Of a DNA stretch of 27,301 bases, positions 12,443-22,355 are shown one piece after another (within the stretch, counting starts at the first letter, position 1; every line of letters starts with the position of its first letter). Origin of the DNA: a virus. A program made the translations under genes and the position numbers. The notes beneath the pieces are model-generated. The model saw only the letters and a list, made by a program, of their open reading frames with translations, searched no databases and was not told the origin of the DNA. Location of the stretch: IMG/VR virus record IMGVR_UViG_3300044644_001164, positions 1 to 27,301 of that record; one strand, given 5' to 3'.

Positions 12443-12997
12443 TTATGCTGATTTAATTACTGCTTTTTGGCCAATGTATGCGCCGAACAATTCGCTGGGG
12501 AACTCGTTACCGCGTTCAACCTGCTCTTTAACCCATGCCTTTAAGGTCATCGGTTCTATCTTCTCGGCTTGATCAGCTGGATAGCCGGTCTCACCAAGTA
12601 GATTCAATAGACGTGCACAAAGCTCGTCTTCGCCACGTCCGAAACGGACACTGACTGTGTTCTTAATGATGTCATCAAAGCCGTGGTCCCTTAGCCATTG
12701 GTAGGCTTCAGCTCTACGTGCTTCTGAAATCGATGCACTGTAGAAGGCTTTAATTTCAATGGATGAACCGTCATCCATACGGAACGCTTTCATGCCCATA
12801 CCGGACAATGCCTCAGGGATAGACTCCTCAGTCAATTTACGGTACTGCTCTTTACGTTCTTTAAATACTGTCTCTAGGTCTAGTATTTCTTTTTCTAAAT
12901 GCTTAGCACGTTTTGCTAGATTAGCGATGCCTTGAATGTCATCATCTTGAATCTGAAGCGCACCTGCGTCTTCCTCAAATATATTCGTCAAACTCAT
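12443..12997 (-). CDS. Coiled-coil phage replication-block protein
   Basis: A 184-residue protein. Residues about 24-58 form a coiled coil (NLAKRAKHLEKEILDLETVF on to KERKEQYRKL). The rest has a conserved look: MKAFRMDDGSSIEIKAFYSA, YQWLRDHGFDDIIKNTVSVR, FGRGEDE, then LKAWVKEQVERGNEFPSELF. I have seen this pattern in phages next to SSB-like proteins; no biochemical role is known to me. It starts with AAAGGAG and overlaps the upstream 115-aa gene by 23 bases. Confidence 0.6.
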   Translation of the reverse strand: MSLTNIFEEDAGALQIQDDDIQGIANLAKRAKHLEKEILDLETVFKERKEQYRKLTEESIPEALSGMGMKAFRMDDGSSIEIKAFYSASISEARRAEAYQWLRDHGFDDIIKNTVSVRFGRGEDELCARLLNLLGETGYPADQAEKIEPMTLKAWVKEQVERGNEFPSELFGAYIGQKAVIKSA

Positions 12998-13322
12998 CTA
13001 TTTCTCCTTTCTTAGGGAACAAATCAACCTGAATTGGAATGTAACGTTTTTCTAGTTTATCCCATTTCAAGCACTTAAATCTACCATTATTTTTACTCGC
13101 TGCAATAGCGCTGATGATTCCAATGGCAGTAGGATCACCTATAAAGAGGAGATAATCCTCATCTGTAAACTTCTCTAACTTACGCTGTATTCTACGAACA
13201 GTAGGATACACTGAAAAAGCAATTTGCGCATTAGGCGGCAAAATTGTTTCTATGTCTCCGTAGTTTAAAGCAGACGTAATGTTATGTGAACCCGTCTCAG
13301 AGACGACAAAAACTGTTGGCAC
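12975..13322 (-). CDS. Small conserved phage protein, unknown
   Basis: A 115-residue protein beginning MPTVFVVSETGSHNITSALN. The GTG start at 13322 is supported by AGGGAG 7 bases before it. The later part (YLLFIGDPTAIGIISAIAAS, then KWDKLEKRYIPIQVDLF) recalls a family of short phage proteins with an alternating beta/alpha fold and a conserved I-x-G-x-P/T near the middle. Function unknown. It heads the leftward replication operon, directly after the candidate promoter at 13354-13382. Confidence 0.6.
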   Translation of the reverse strand: MPTVFVVSETGSHNITSALNYGDIETILPPNAQIAFSVYPTVRRIQRKLEKFTDEDYLLFIGDPTAIGIISAIAASKNNGRFKCLKWDKLEKRYIPIQVDLFPKKGEIDEFDEYI

Positions 13323-13353
13323 TATATTTCTCCCTTTCTAAATTCGAAAAGAC

Positions 13354-13382
13354 AGTGTACACTCACATTTATGGGATTGCAA
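13354..13382 (-). promoter_or_regulatory. Candidate leftward promoter of the replication block
   Basis: TTGCAA (13382-13377), a 17-base spacer and TACACT (13359-13354), then GTCTTTTC. This matches the arrangement at 6332-6361. The -10 overlaps a perfect palindrome AGTGTACACT (13354-13363), which could be an operator. Confidence 0.5.
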
Positions 13383-13405
13383 CCCCTTAACTAGAAAGAA
13401 AGATC

Positions 13406-14860
13406 ATGACAACTGAATTTTTACATAGCTACCCGTTTAAGAACAAACCATTTTTACATCAACAGGCTTATCTAGAGCGCTTTTGGAACCATCGTGTGGC
13501 AGCGTTATTTGCTGACATGGGTACCGGAAAGAGCTTCATGGTCATCAATAATATAGCCATGCTATATGACCAGGGTAATATAAATGCTGTATTAATTGTC
13601 GCGCCCAAGGGTGTATACCGTAACTGGCTAGATACTGAAATACCGAAGCATTTACCGTTACATGTAATATATAGAATGGCAATATGGAACCCGTCGCCTA
13701 AGAAGGCAGAGAAAGATGCGATGGATAGACTGTTTGATGTGACCGAAGACTTAAAGGTCTTAATCATGAACATTGAGGCGTTGTCCACGGAGAAAGGTGT
13801 TAAGTTCGCGAGCCGTTTCCTCATGTCGCATGAAGCCTATATGGCCATCGACGAGAGCACTACAATCAAGACGCCTACTGCTGCGCGGGCCAAGAACGCT
13901 GTGAAGGTAGGCAAGCTTGCTAAGTATCGCCGCATTATGACTGGCTCGCCTGTTACAAAGAGTCCCATGGACTTATACCAGCAGTGCGCCTTCTTGTCTG
14001 AGGATTGTCTAGACGCTCGTAGCTTCTATGCTTTCCAAGCGCGGTACGCGGTCACTGTAGAACGAAGCCTTGCTACGCACTCGTTTAAACAGGTCGTTGG
14101 ATACCGTCACCTGGACGAGCTGCAGGATAAAATCAATCGCTTTGCTTTCCGCGTTACTAAAGAGGAATGCCTGGACTTGCCAGACAAGATGTACACAAAG
14201 CGTGAAGTGGACTTAACCGACGAGCAGATTAAAGCGTACAACGAAATGAAGACCATGGCACTGGCTATGTTCAAAGAGGGCATGGCGTCTACGGTCAATG
14301 CGCTGACGCAGATTATGCGCTTGCATCAGATAGTGTGCGGTCACTTAAAGCTTGACGACGGCACGGTAAAGGAACTACCTAATAATCGGGTCAAAGAACT
14401 GCTAAGCATTGTCGAAGAGACCAGCGGCAAGATTATCATCTGGGCGAACTACCGCCATGACATCGAGGCAATTAAGATTGCGCTACAGAAGGAATACGGC
14501 ATGAACTCCGTCGCCACGTACTACGGTGACACGGCATCCGAAGACAGGCAGAAGATTGTTATTGACTTCCAAGACCCTGAATCGGAGCTGCGCTTCTTTG
14601 TCGGCAACCCTAGGACAGGCGGCTACGGCTTGACCCTGACGGCTGCCAGCGTGGTCGTGTACTTCAGCAATAGCTTTGACTTGGAGGTACGCCTGCAATC
14701 AGAAGACCGTGCGCACCGTATTGGCCAGACAAAGAACGTGACATACATTGACCTGATATCGCCTAAGACAGTGGACGAGAAAATTGTGCAAGCCTTACGC
14801 GCTAAGATTGACATCGCAAACCAAGTAATGGGCGAGGAGCTAAAAGAATGGTTGATTTAA
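13406..14860 (+). CDS. SNF2-family helicase
   Basis: A 484-residue SF2 ATPase. Motif Q/H at HQQAYL (18-23), Walker A ADMGTGKS (36-43), Walker B IDEST (148-152, a DEST in place of DEAH), motif III TGSPV (179-183), and at the C-terminus TGGYGLTLTAA and QSEDRAHRIGQTK, the SNF2-type motifs V and VI. It is an ATP-driven translocase on double-stranded DNA, found in many phages beside recombination or replication genes. It is rightward, on the opposite strand from the replication block, and overlaps the next gene by 13 bases. The start is the ATG at 13406, with a weak AAGAAAG site. Confidence 0.9.
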   Translation: MTTEFLHSYPFKNKPFLHQQAYLERFWNHRVAALFADMGTGKSFMVINNIAMLYDQGNINAVLIVAPKGVYRNWLDTEIPKHLPLHVIYRMAIWNPSPKKAEKDAMDRLFDVTEDLKVLIMNIEALSTEKGVKFASRFLMSHEAYMAIDESTTIKTPTAARAKNAVKVGKLAKYRRIMTGSPVTKSPMDLYQQCAFLSEDCLDARSFYAFQARYAVTVERSLATHSFKQVVGYRHLDELQDKINRFAFRVTKEECLDLPDKMYTKREVDLTDEQIKAYNEMKTMALAMFKEGMASTVNALTQIMRLHQIVCGHLKLDDGTVKELPNNRVKELLSIVEETSGKIIIWANYRHDIEAIKIALQKEYGMNSVATYYGDTASEDRQKIVIDFQDPESELRFFVGNPRTGGYGLTLTAASVVVYFSNSFDLEVRLQSEDRAHRIGQTKNVTYIDLISPKTVDEKIVQALRAKIDIANQVMGEELKEWLI

Positions 14861-15555
14861 TCCCTATCAAGAAGTTATATAAATATGAAACATTGCAGCG
14901 TGTCGATGCACCAGAAGGGCGTCGCTACGTATACGGGGAACAGAAGCTGCCAAGCGTAACGACGGTCCTGTCCAAGACTAAAGACCAGTCTCATCTTGAC
15001 GCGTGGGCCGCGAGGGTTGGTGCGTCAGAAGCGGAGCGTATAAAGAATGAGGCCGCTACAGTAGGCACGCACATGCACAACGTGATGGAGCGCATGATAG
15101 CGTATCGCAGCCTGCCTAGGCCAACGAATTGGCTGATGTGCAAGGGCTACGAGATGGGGTATAAGTTAATCAATACTTACTTCAAGAATATAGACGAGAT
15201 ATGGGGCTCTGAGGTCGCATTGTATTACCCGGAGAAATATGCAGGGACCACGGATTTAGTAGGCGTGTATCGTGGCAAGCCTGCCATTGTGGACTTCAAG
15301 CAAAGCGTTAAGCCTAAGAAGCGCGAGTGGATTGACGATTACTTTCACCAGTTGGCAGCGTATGCGTTAGCGCATGATGTTGTTCACGGCACCAACATTG
15401 AATACGGTGTGGTGTTGATGGCAGTACAAGACGGCACGACCATGGAGTATTCCACGGCCGGCCAGGAGTTTGTACGATATAAAGAAGAGTGGTTAAGGCG
15501 CGTCGAAAAGTACTACGCCATGGACGAGATTGTGTCCATTGGGAAAAGCGACTGA
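14848..15555 (+). CDS. PD-(D/E)XK exonuclease (RecB/Cas4-like)
   Basis: A 235-residue nuclease. Its motifs are in the right order: GTHMH (73-77), E122, GTTDLVG (133-139, Asp136), IVDFKQS (148-153, Asp149 and Lys151), and YFHQLAAYALA (166-176, the Q-x3-Y motif). Such proteins act on DNA ends for recombination or degradation, and in phages often replace a lambda-type exonuclease. The ATG is inside the end of the SNF2 gene, with GAGGAG before it, so the two are co-translated. Its last 43 bases overlap the end of the convergent virion gene. Confidence 0.85.
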   Translation: MVDLIPIKKLYKYETLQRVDAPEGRRYVYGEQKLPSVTTVLSKTKDQSHLDAWAARVGASEAERIKNEAATVGTHMHNVMERMIAYRSLPRPTNWLMCKGYEMGYKLINTYFKNIDEIWGSEVALYYPEKYAGTTDLVGVYRGKPAIVDFKQSVKPKKREWIDDYFHQLAAYALAHDVVHGTNIEYGVVLMAVQDGTTMEYSTAGQEFVRYKEEWLRRVEKYYAMDEIVSIGKSD

Positions 15556-18500
15556 AGCATTTTACGACTAGCAGACTGCTCACCTTCTGGTCCTTGAGGC
15601 GTGGCCATTGATACAGGGCCCGGTGCTGGTGCAGCCGGGGCAGGCGCTGCAGGTGCACGAGAAGAGGACGTGCCACGAGTGCTAGGCGCAGGGGGCATTC
15701 TGCGTAGTTGTTGTCTGGCAGGCACCTCTGCAGCCCTTGCTTGGGCTCGTTCCTTAGCGTCAAATTCCTCAAGGGCTCTGTCATCCTCGGCCATCAATTG
15801 TCTAAAGGCAGCAGTAGAGGTTACGCCAGGGGAATACATACGGCGAAGAAGCGATAGATTTAATGCTTTACGATCTCCCTCTGTCTTACCCTTGGCTAAA
15901 AATGCGGCTGTTACTTCATCATCCAAAGCAGCTTCTTCAAGCATTTTCATGGCTTGACGAGCAGGTGTTTTACTAAAGAAGTTGGATGTAGCACGAGATA
16001 CTTTAGCTGCCCATGCAAGGCTGCCCGGACCTCCTGGTTTAGTTGCAGCGGCAAGTTTTAATCCTAGCTGATTTATTGCAAGGGATTCTACTTCGTTTAC
16101 AACGCCTCCTGGCATAGTATTCTCTAGCCTGCCTGCTTTTGCAGCTTCTGATATTCTGCTCATTGGATCAAGTAGGCGTTTCATGTTCTTAAGCTGTGTT
16201 AATGACATTAGGCCATTGGCACGCATTATATTTACTACGGAAGGTTGACCACTTCTAATGGGTTTAAACAACGCATCTTCGTATGCTTGCACGTCAAAGT
16301 TGCCGTTTTTTGAGGCCTGTTCAAAAGCATGCTGGAATACCATTGAAACAAGGCCTTTTTCCGCGTCGGCCCTAACTTTTGGATCAGCTTGTTTAGCAAT
16401 TTTGACCATACTGCGCATAGCACTAACAGGGTTATCACTATTAAGGGCATCAGTTAATGCGCGAGTCGGGTCGTCAGTGAAGCGTAAAAGATTAGAAAAG
16501 GCCTCTTCCTCTCTTAAAGATTTATTTAAAGCACTTTGAGTATCTTTTACAGACAGATAGGTATGTTGTGCAGCCGCTACATTTGAAAGCTCATTAGTTA
16601 GGCCTAGTCTTTCAATTAAATCCGCATTTTTAGCAACGTACCTAGCCAGCCTGTCTGGCTTAATTAGACCCGTATTAGGGTCTGCCATATCAGCCACGGC
16701 AAGCTTAATGACGCGAGACTGAGCATCGCGTACAGAATTAAACTGTTGCGTAGACAAGTCTTTATATTTAAAAAGGGCTTCTGCTTGAGGACTATCAATA
16801 CCAAACTTAGCCACAGCATCATCGTATTGATTGCCCATGAATTTCACGGCATCTTCAATCTCCCCCATTCTTAAGGCGGCGACATCCCCTGCCCTTGCAA
16901 ACGCCTTGTTTACAAGGATTTCGGGTTGATAACGGGCTCCGCCTCTTTTATTGGTGGCGTTTAATTCTCCACCAAACTTACGGGTAAACTCTTCGTTCAG
17001 TTTAAAAGAGAAAGCACGCGCATTCGCGTACGCTGTTCCAGGAAGTGTACTTAGATCGTCTAGTACACTGGACGCTAAATGGCTGTATTTTTGCGCAGCA
17101 CCGGCTTCCCCTGCAGCATCTGCTTTACGGGCAGCGTCTAGTAGCGAGCTTCTAAACGCGATTAAGTCATAGGCAGGAACTTGTTTTATTTTAATCTTAG
17201 CAAGGAATTCAGCAGGGATACGACCTGTGTCTATGAACTCCTGCGTCTGCATGCCTTGTCGGTATATTTTCAACGAATCTGCACTAACCCCAAACCGTTT
17301 TAATGCGGAATTTACGGCACTAAAATTTCCATTTAAATCTTCAGGGGTAAGGTCATGGGCTATTTCTAAAAACGCTTCTTTGGTGTTTTGTGGAGCTAGT
17401 TTTACAGGAATAATTTTTCCTGTTGCAGTTTTCTTAAATCCTTCTGCACGCACTCCAGCGCCCCATAGGGAACTTTCCATTTCACGCGCATTAGATAAAG
17501 CACTATCTACTGATTTACGAAGAATAGAACCAATCTCTTCTCTTGAAGCAGACCCAGATTTACCTAGGGTTGCCACGGCATTGGCAGCACGGACTTCTGC
17601 CCCATTGATAGCAGAAGTAAGTAGGTCGGTGTAATGCGCGTCACGTAGTTTAGCGGCAGCAGTCATGGCCGCTGGATCGCCGCTTGACTGAAGTCTTGAA
17701 ATAAGTGTTTTATAGGCAACTAAAGCATCTGTTGCCATCTTATTAGATTGATTAGCAAAATCCACGCTGTTATTAACAAGCGTACGCTCCAAAGAGGTAA
17801 ACGGTGAAATACCTAGCTTTTGAGCAGCCGTAAGCTTAATTGGTTTTCCATTTACATCTAACGCATCAGGCGCATTTAACTTCTTAATTAAGGTCTCTAC
17901 ATCAAGGCCTGTATCCTCTAAAAGAGACGCATAGTAGTTGGCTACGTTCCTAGAGGCAGTGCCTGAACTAATAGCCGTATTAGCTTGGTTTCTTAAGTTT
18001 GAAACGGCCGAATTAGCATCAAAAGCAAATTTACCAGGGCTGAGTGTCCCGAAGGTTATTTCCATACCTGTACGTAGCCAAGGACTGTTTGGGTCAGCGT
18101 CTACTGCCAATGATCCGCCTAAAGCGGCATATGCATTTGAAAGGACTTCTTTTTTGAAAAAAGGCTTTGGATTAGCACGTGCATACACCCCTATGGCGCT
18201 AATAGCACGGCTTAATGTGCCCGACCCGGCTTGTGCTTCAGGGAATAATTTAGCAGAAGGAGAGGCTACCAGGCCTGAGACAAAGGTCTCAAACCATGCT
18301 TCGTGGGCCTTGGTCCCTTTAGGGGGCTCCGGTAGATACTGCATCAACGCATCTGCAAGGGTAGCACCGCCAAGTAGGCTTGCGCCCACCCCACCTACAT
18401 AGCCTGCACCTACGGCATAAGGCGCTACTTTAGGGGGAAGTTTACTTAGCGTAGGCGCTAATGCTTCTCCAATTTTAAGCCCTGCTTTAATGCCCGCATA

Positions 18501-18836
18501 AGCCCCCGCACCTTCTACTGCACCTTTAGATGCACCAATGCCTGAAGCAATAGTGTAATCTGTAGCCGAAGGATTAGAATCAGATTCTAGCCCTAATCCC
18601 CTTAGGTTTTCTAGGGTAAAAGGTGTTTTAGTAGGATCGCCTGACCATTCTGGAATAGGAAGAGCCTCTTTAGAAAGCCCTGGAGGGGCATTCTTCTCAA
18701 GAGACTTAAGATTGTCTAGGGTAAAAGGGGCATCACTAGGGGCCGCTGGCGCTGCATCTTCTGGCGCATCCTCAGATGATCCAAACTCTACACTTACTAC
18801 CTGACCAGGGGTCCAGGATGGGTCATTTTCTGCCAT
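15513..18836 (-). CDS. Large putative internal virion protein
   Basis: A 1107-residue protein. The N-terminus has a duplicated short motif, PFTLDNLKSL (37-46) and PFTLENLRGL (72-81), followed by Gly/Ala-rich stretches (about 95-125 and 137-165) with glycine-zipper character. The middle is long, mostly helical and Ala-rich. The C-terminus is Pro/Ala-rich and ends with a KMLQSLFPMDTISSM motif. I know this style, including the LRRMPPAP and SLFPMD end, from environmental phage genomes, where it is treated as an internal or DNA-ejection protein. It is the last gene of the leftward virion block. I see no peptidoglycan hydrolase motif, so assignment rests on composition and position. Confidence 0.6.
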   Translation of the reverse strand: MAENDPSWTPGQVVSVEFGSSEDAPEDAAPAAPSDAPFTLDNLKSLEKNAPPGLSKEALPIPEWSGDPTKTPFTLENLRGLGLESDSNPSATDYTIASGIGASKGAVEGAGAYAGIKAGLKIGEALAPTLSKLPPKVAPYAVGAGYVGGVGASLLGGATLADALMQYLPEPPKGTKAHEAWFETFVSGLVASPSAKLFPEAQAGSGTLSRAISAIGVYARANPKPFFKKEVLSNAYAALGGSLAVDADPNSPWLRTGMEITFGTLSPGKFAFDANSAVSNLRNQANTAISSGTASRNVANYYASLLEDTGLDVETLIKKLNAPDALDVNGKPIKLTAAQKLGISPFTSLERTLVNNSVDFANQSNKMATDALVAYKTLISRLQSSGDPAAMTAAAKLRDAHYTDLLTSAINGAEVRAANAVATLGKSGSASREEIGSILRKSVDSALSNAREMESSLWGAGVRAEGFKKTATGKIIPVKLAPQNTKEAFLEIAHDLTPEDLNGNFSAVNSALKRFGVSADSLKIYRQGMQTQEFIDTGRIPAEFLAKIKIKQVPAYDLIAFRSSLLDAARKADAAGEAGAAQKYSHLASSVLDDLSTLPGTAYANARAFSFKLNEEFTRKFGGELNATNKRGGARYQPEILVNKAFARAGDVAALRMGEIEDAVKFMGNQYDDAVAKFGIDSPQAEALFKYKDLSTQQFNSVRDAQSRVIKLAVADMADPNTGLIKPDRLARYVAKNADLIERLGLTNELSNVAAAQHTYLSVKDTQSALNKSLREEEAFSNLLRFTDDPTRALTDALNSDNPVSAMRSMVKIAKQADPKVRADAEKGLVSMVFQHAFEQASKNGNFDVQAYEDALFKPIRSGQPSVVNIMRANGLMSLTQLKNMKRLLDPMSRISEAAKAGRLENTMPGGVVNEVESLAINQLGLKLAAATKPGGPGSLAWAAKVSRATSNFFSKTPARQAMKMLEEAALDDEVTAAFLAKGKTEGDRKALNLSLLRRMYSPGVTSTAAFRQLMAEDDRALEEFDAKERAQARAAEVPARQQLRRMPPAPSTRGTSSSRAPAAPAPAAPAPGPVSMATPQGPEGEQSASRKMLQSLFPMDTISSMA

Positions 18837-18845
18837 GTTACTTCC

Positions 18846-20906
18846 TTATCGTTTTTTAGGAGACCACGGAATCGTTTTAGTTCTTGGAGTCCAGGTACGG
18901 TTTTCCGCATCGTATATTAAATACTCTGCACCCATAGGAAGGTCAGCATACTCTTGTTCCGTAGAGACAGGAGGGGGTGCTCCAAGCATTTTAATAACTT
19001 TATCTACTTCTGCTGCTTTTGCCGCAGCTTCGTTAGTCACGGTAACATCTAAATTCTTATCTAGCGCGGTTTTTTCTGCATCTTTACGAATAGTGTATAA
19101 CGTACGGGCAAGTCCAATAACGCTATTTTTCGCTGCTGATTCACTTTTAAAAGCTGAAATACCCAAGTCGGTATACTTATCAATTGCGACCCGTTCACCT
19201 TCAGTTAGTTTTGTTGTTGCGCGTAATGCCTCTTTAATTCTAGGTGCTAGATTTTCTACTATCGCCGTGTCTTGTTGCGCTCTAACTGCAATCTCACCTG
19301 CCGGATTATATGGTATTTTTTTAGATACCATGTCCCCTATGTAACTGCCTAATCCAAATGCCCCTTCAATAGCGCCATAGTAAGTAGGTTCATTAAAGGG
19401 TTCATATTTTAGTTTAGGTGCATTTTTTTTCAAGGACCTTTCATAGGCTAACAACGCATCTTGTGCATCCTTATCCCCATTTTGGGCCGCTGTCCTAAGT
19501 TGGTTAAGTTGTTTTTCAGGTATTATACCCCCTGTCCATTCTGCTTGGCCAGTCGGTTCCGCAGAAGTAGCACCGGGAACAGGTGCAGGTGCAGGTGCTT
19601 TGCCTGTGCCACTATATTTTCCAGCGAGTGATTGGCGCAATTGATCCATAGTACCCCTAGTCATAAAGGCATCAACCACCTCAGGGTGTTCTGTTCCAGG
19701 AACAACTGTTTCAACAACTCGACCTTTGTCATCCGTATATCTACTGATAGTAGGTTTAAACAACTCCAATGCAGCCATCATAACCGCTCTATTTTCATCG
19801 ACTGAAGTATTACCCTTTCCGTATCTTTCCAATAAACCCGGAGTGCTTATTATAGAATTGGCCCACTCGCTTTTTGGTAAAGCAGAGCTACTACCGGCCT
19901 TAAGAACGGATGCATCGTATTTTTGCTGAGTTGCAGCAAGTTTAGCATTGTAGTCCCGTACGTTTTCAATGTTTTTCTCAGACGAAGATATAGCCATAGC
20001 ACGAATTGCACGTTTTTGTTTTGCATCTTCTGCAAGAATTCCACCAACTGCAGTAGGTAACGTACGCATTGCACCGGCAAAACGAGACGCAGCAGAGCCA
20101 CCTCTCATCTGATTACCCTGATCATCCACGTTTGCAGCATAATTAAAAGCACGACTACCTAGCTCTGCTAACATCTGTGCTTGAGTTAGGTTTTTATCTG
20201 AACCTAATAGACGTTCATACATAGCGGTACGAGAATTAACCCCTGTCTCTAGGCCCGGTTCAGCCATAGGCTGTGCCCTCATAGTTGCTAGTACTCTCTC
20301 GCGAGCCTTTGCAACTGTATCGGCATCAAACATGCCTGGAGCAAATGAGGATGTATCTTCAAAAGGGGTTACGCCATCCTCGTCGGTCCCGTCTCTAAAA
20401 TTTTGAACATAGCCACCCATAGCCATAGCCACCGGTTCTTGAGGCATTGCTCCTTGGTCCGTGGGCAACGCACCGATGCCACCCATACCCGCTTCAGCAG
20501 GCATGGCTTCTGGTGTCATGCCTGGCATACCTTGTGGCATAGCAGCAGGAATACCGCCTTGTTGAGGCATAGGCGCTGCTTGTTGTTGAGCCAACACAGG
20601 TTGTAATAAGGCAAGAACGTCTTCTGGGGTGTCTGCTGCAGCGTTGTAACCGACTAAGTCAGCAAGCTCCTCGACCCGCGCGTCTATAGAGCGCATGTCA
20701 CCACGAAGGTTATTCATCAGGATTTCAGGTGAATTAGGACGACGGTCAGCTACTTTCGCTGCCTCGTTATCGTCCATCTCGTATTCGTCTTCGCTGTCGT
20801 CCTCATCCATTGCATCCATAAAGCCTTGCATGATGCCGACGTTTTCTACATCAGTTTCATCAACGCCTTTTTTAAACATTGGTCGATCTGTTATTTTAGC
20901 TTTCAT
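18846..20906 (-). CDS. Putative structural protein, 686 aa
   Basis: The N-terminus is very acidic (DAMDEDDSEDEYEMDDNE) and is followed by EILMNNLRGDMRSIDARVEE and ELADLVGYNAA, a pattern I know from environmental phages. A Pro/Gln/Met-rich linker (about residues 113-165) leads to a GGYVQNFRDGTDEDGVTPFE segment and a long helical remainder. It lies between two other Ala/Gly-rich virion proteins and is probably packaged in the capsid or ejected with DNA. The ribosome site AAGGAAA is well placed. Confidence 0.6.
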   Translation of the reverse strand: MKAKITDRPMFKKGVDETDVENVGIMQGFMDAMDEDDSEDEYEMDDNEAAKVADRRPNSPEILMNNLRGDMRSIDARVEELADLVGYNAAADTPEDVLALLQPVLAQQQAAPMPQQGGIPAAMPQGMPGMTPEAMPAEAGMGGIGALPTDQGAMPQEPVAMAMGGYVQNFRDGTDEDGVTPFEDTSSFAPGMFDADTVAKARERVLATMRAQPMAEPGLETGVNSRTAMYERLLGSDKNLTQAQMLAELGSRAFNYAANVDDQGNQMRGGSAASRFAGAMRTLPTAVGGILAEDAKQKRAIRAMAISSSEKNIENVRDYNAKLAATQQKYDASVLKAGSSSALPKSEWANSIISTPGLLERYGKGNTSVDENRAVMMAALELFKPTISRYTDDKGRVVETVVPGTEHPEVVDAFMTRGTMDQLRQSLAGKYSGTGKAPAPAPVPGATSAEPTGQAEWTGGIIPEKQLNQLRTAAQNGDKDAQDALLAYERSLKKNAPKLKYEPFNEPTYYGAIEGAFGLGSYIGDMVSKKIPYNPAGEIAVRAQQDTAIVENLAPRIKEALRATTKLTEGERVAIDKYTDLGISAFKSESAAKNSVIGLARTLYTIRKDAEKTALDKNLDVTVTNEAAAKAAEVDKVIKMLGAPPPVSTEQEYADLPMGAEYLIYDAENRTWTPRTKTIPWSPKKR

Positions 20907-20915
20907 GGTATTTCC

Positions 20916-22355
20916 TTAGAATAAACCGGCTTTATTTGCTGCAGCTGCTGTTGTAACACCACCTACCACTGTACCCGCTACTGTTTGGAAAGTAGAAGGG
21001 CTAGGTGCACTGGCCGAAGTCAAAGACATCTGACTAGTCGGAGCGTTTTTGTATATATCAGACACAAAACCCAGTTGTTGGTATGGCGCCATAGTCTCTT
21101 GAAGCTGCGTATTACGTGCCGCGTCAATTTGTTTTTGTGCTTCAGACTGTTCGATAGAACCGATGCCAGACATCAAGTTAACATCATTAATACCAGCACG
21201 TTGAACTGCCTCGCCTATTTGACCTTGGGCCGTACCCATATTTGCAATGTTAGTACCTATGTTAGACATGGTGCTGGCTTTATTCAAGTCCACATTGGCT
21301 GCTTGAGTACCTAAAGCACCAATGCCTTGACCTAGATTACCTAGAGTAGCCGCTTCAGAGGCAGCTAGGTTGCCCATATTAGCCGTACCAGTTTGACCTA
21401 GTTGCGTGTTTTGAATTGCTTGACCCCCTAAGGTGCTACCGATGTTGGCCGTAGTATTAGCCGCATTGCCGTAGATATTAGCGGCCGCAGTGCCAATATT
21501 ACTTTGTGTGGCACCTGCATTAGTAATGCCTTGGGCCGCGGCCAATTGGCGTTGACGCTCTTGTTCAAAGGAAGTCATACCGGCTGCTTGCGCTTGGCCA
21601 TAGTTGGCAGACATGTCCTGGAAGACGCGTTGTGACATCAAGTCTTGTAGGTTACGCTCTTGTTCAGCACGCTGAACACCTTCGCGAGTGCCGCCAAAAG
21701 CACCTGAACGAACCGCTTGTGCCGCAGTACCTTGAGAAGCGATATCACCTTGACGACGCATCTCTTTCAATGCATTTTGTGTTACTTGCTCTTGATACGG
21801 GTTCATGAAGCGCTGAGTAGTAGCCGTGTCATAGCCGCCAGTAGCCGCGTTATAGCCAGCGATACCTTGGCCTACAGTGCCCATTGCCTCGGCTTGAGCA
21901 GGAACACCTGCACCAATTGCATTCTCTGACATGCCTGCCGCACGGCCTAAAACGCCTTGTGACTCATTTAGATTAGCTTGAGTGTACTGACCAGCAAGGT
22001 CAGCCGCTTGTCCGATACCGCCTGCAGCAGTAACGCCTTGGCCCATAATACCTTGAGCTGTTTGAAAAGCAGGAGCAGCATTTACACCCGCTGCAACATT
22101 TGCTCCTTGGCCCGCGATATTTTGTCCTTGTGTGATGCCTGCTGACGCTGCATCTAAATAAGGCTGATAAGCACCAATACCTTGACGAGCAAGGTCCATG
22201 GCCTGTTGAGTACCCGCAGAAGTAGCCGCTGCCTCATAGGCAGGCAGGTTCAGTGGTGTCTTATATAGTCCTTGCGCTTCTTTTAACAGGCCTAGTTTAT
22301 AGGCCTCAATTTCGGGAGCTTCCCGTACAATCTGGGTGCTAATTTCCTCGGCCAT
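20916..22355 (-). CDS. Putative internal virion protein, 479 aa
   Basis: A 479-residue Ala/Gly/Gln/Asn-rich protein. The central FMNPYQEQVTQNALKEMRRQ and GTAAQAVRSGAFGGTREGVQ are conserved in the environmental phage family to which it belongs. The rest is low-complexity, largely NIG/AAN/GQ repeats, with few charged residues. P22-type ejection proteins share this style, so a role in DNA delivery is plausible. It starts 1 base from the stop of the 623-aa gene. Confidence 0.6.
   Translation of the reverse strand: MAEEISTQIVREAPEIEAYKLGLLKEAQGLYKTPLNLPAYEAAATSAGTQQAMDLARQGIGAYQPYLDAASAGITQGQNIAGQGANVAAGVNAAPAFQTAQGIMGQGVTAAGGIGQAADLAGQYTQANLNESQGVLGRAAGMSENAIGAGVPAQAEAMGTVGQGIAGYNAATGGYDTATTQRFMNPYQEQVTQNALKEMRRQGDIASQGTAAQAVRSGAFGGTREGVQRAEQERNLQDLMSQRVFQDMSANYGQAQAAGMTSFEQERQRQLAAAQGITNAGATQSNIGTAAANIYGNAANTTANIGSTLGGQAIQNTQLGQTGTANMGNLAASEAATLGNLGQGIGALGTQAANVDLNKASTMSNIGTNIANMGTAQGQIGEAVQRAGINDVNLMSGIGSIEQSEAQKQIDAARNTQLQETMAPYQQLGFVSDIYKNAPTSQMSLTSASAPSPSTFQTVAGTVVGGVTTAAAANKAGLF

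Noticed and set aside
15601-18402. Long rightward frames opposite the 1107-aa gene
   Set aside because: They mirror the Ala/Gly-rich codons of the leftward gene and show no domain or ribosome site.
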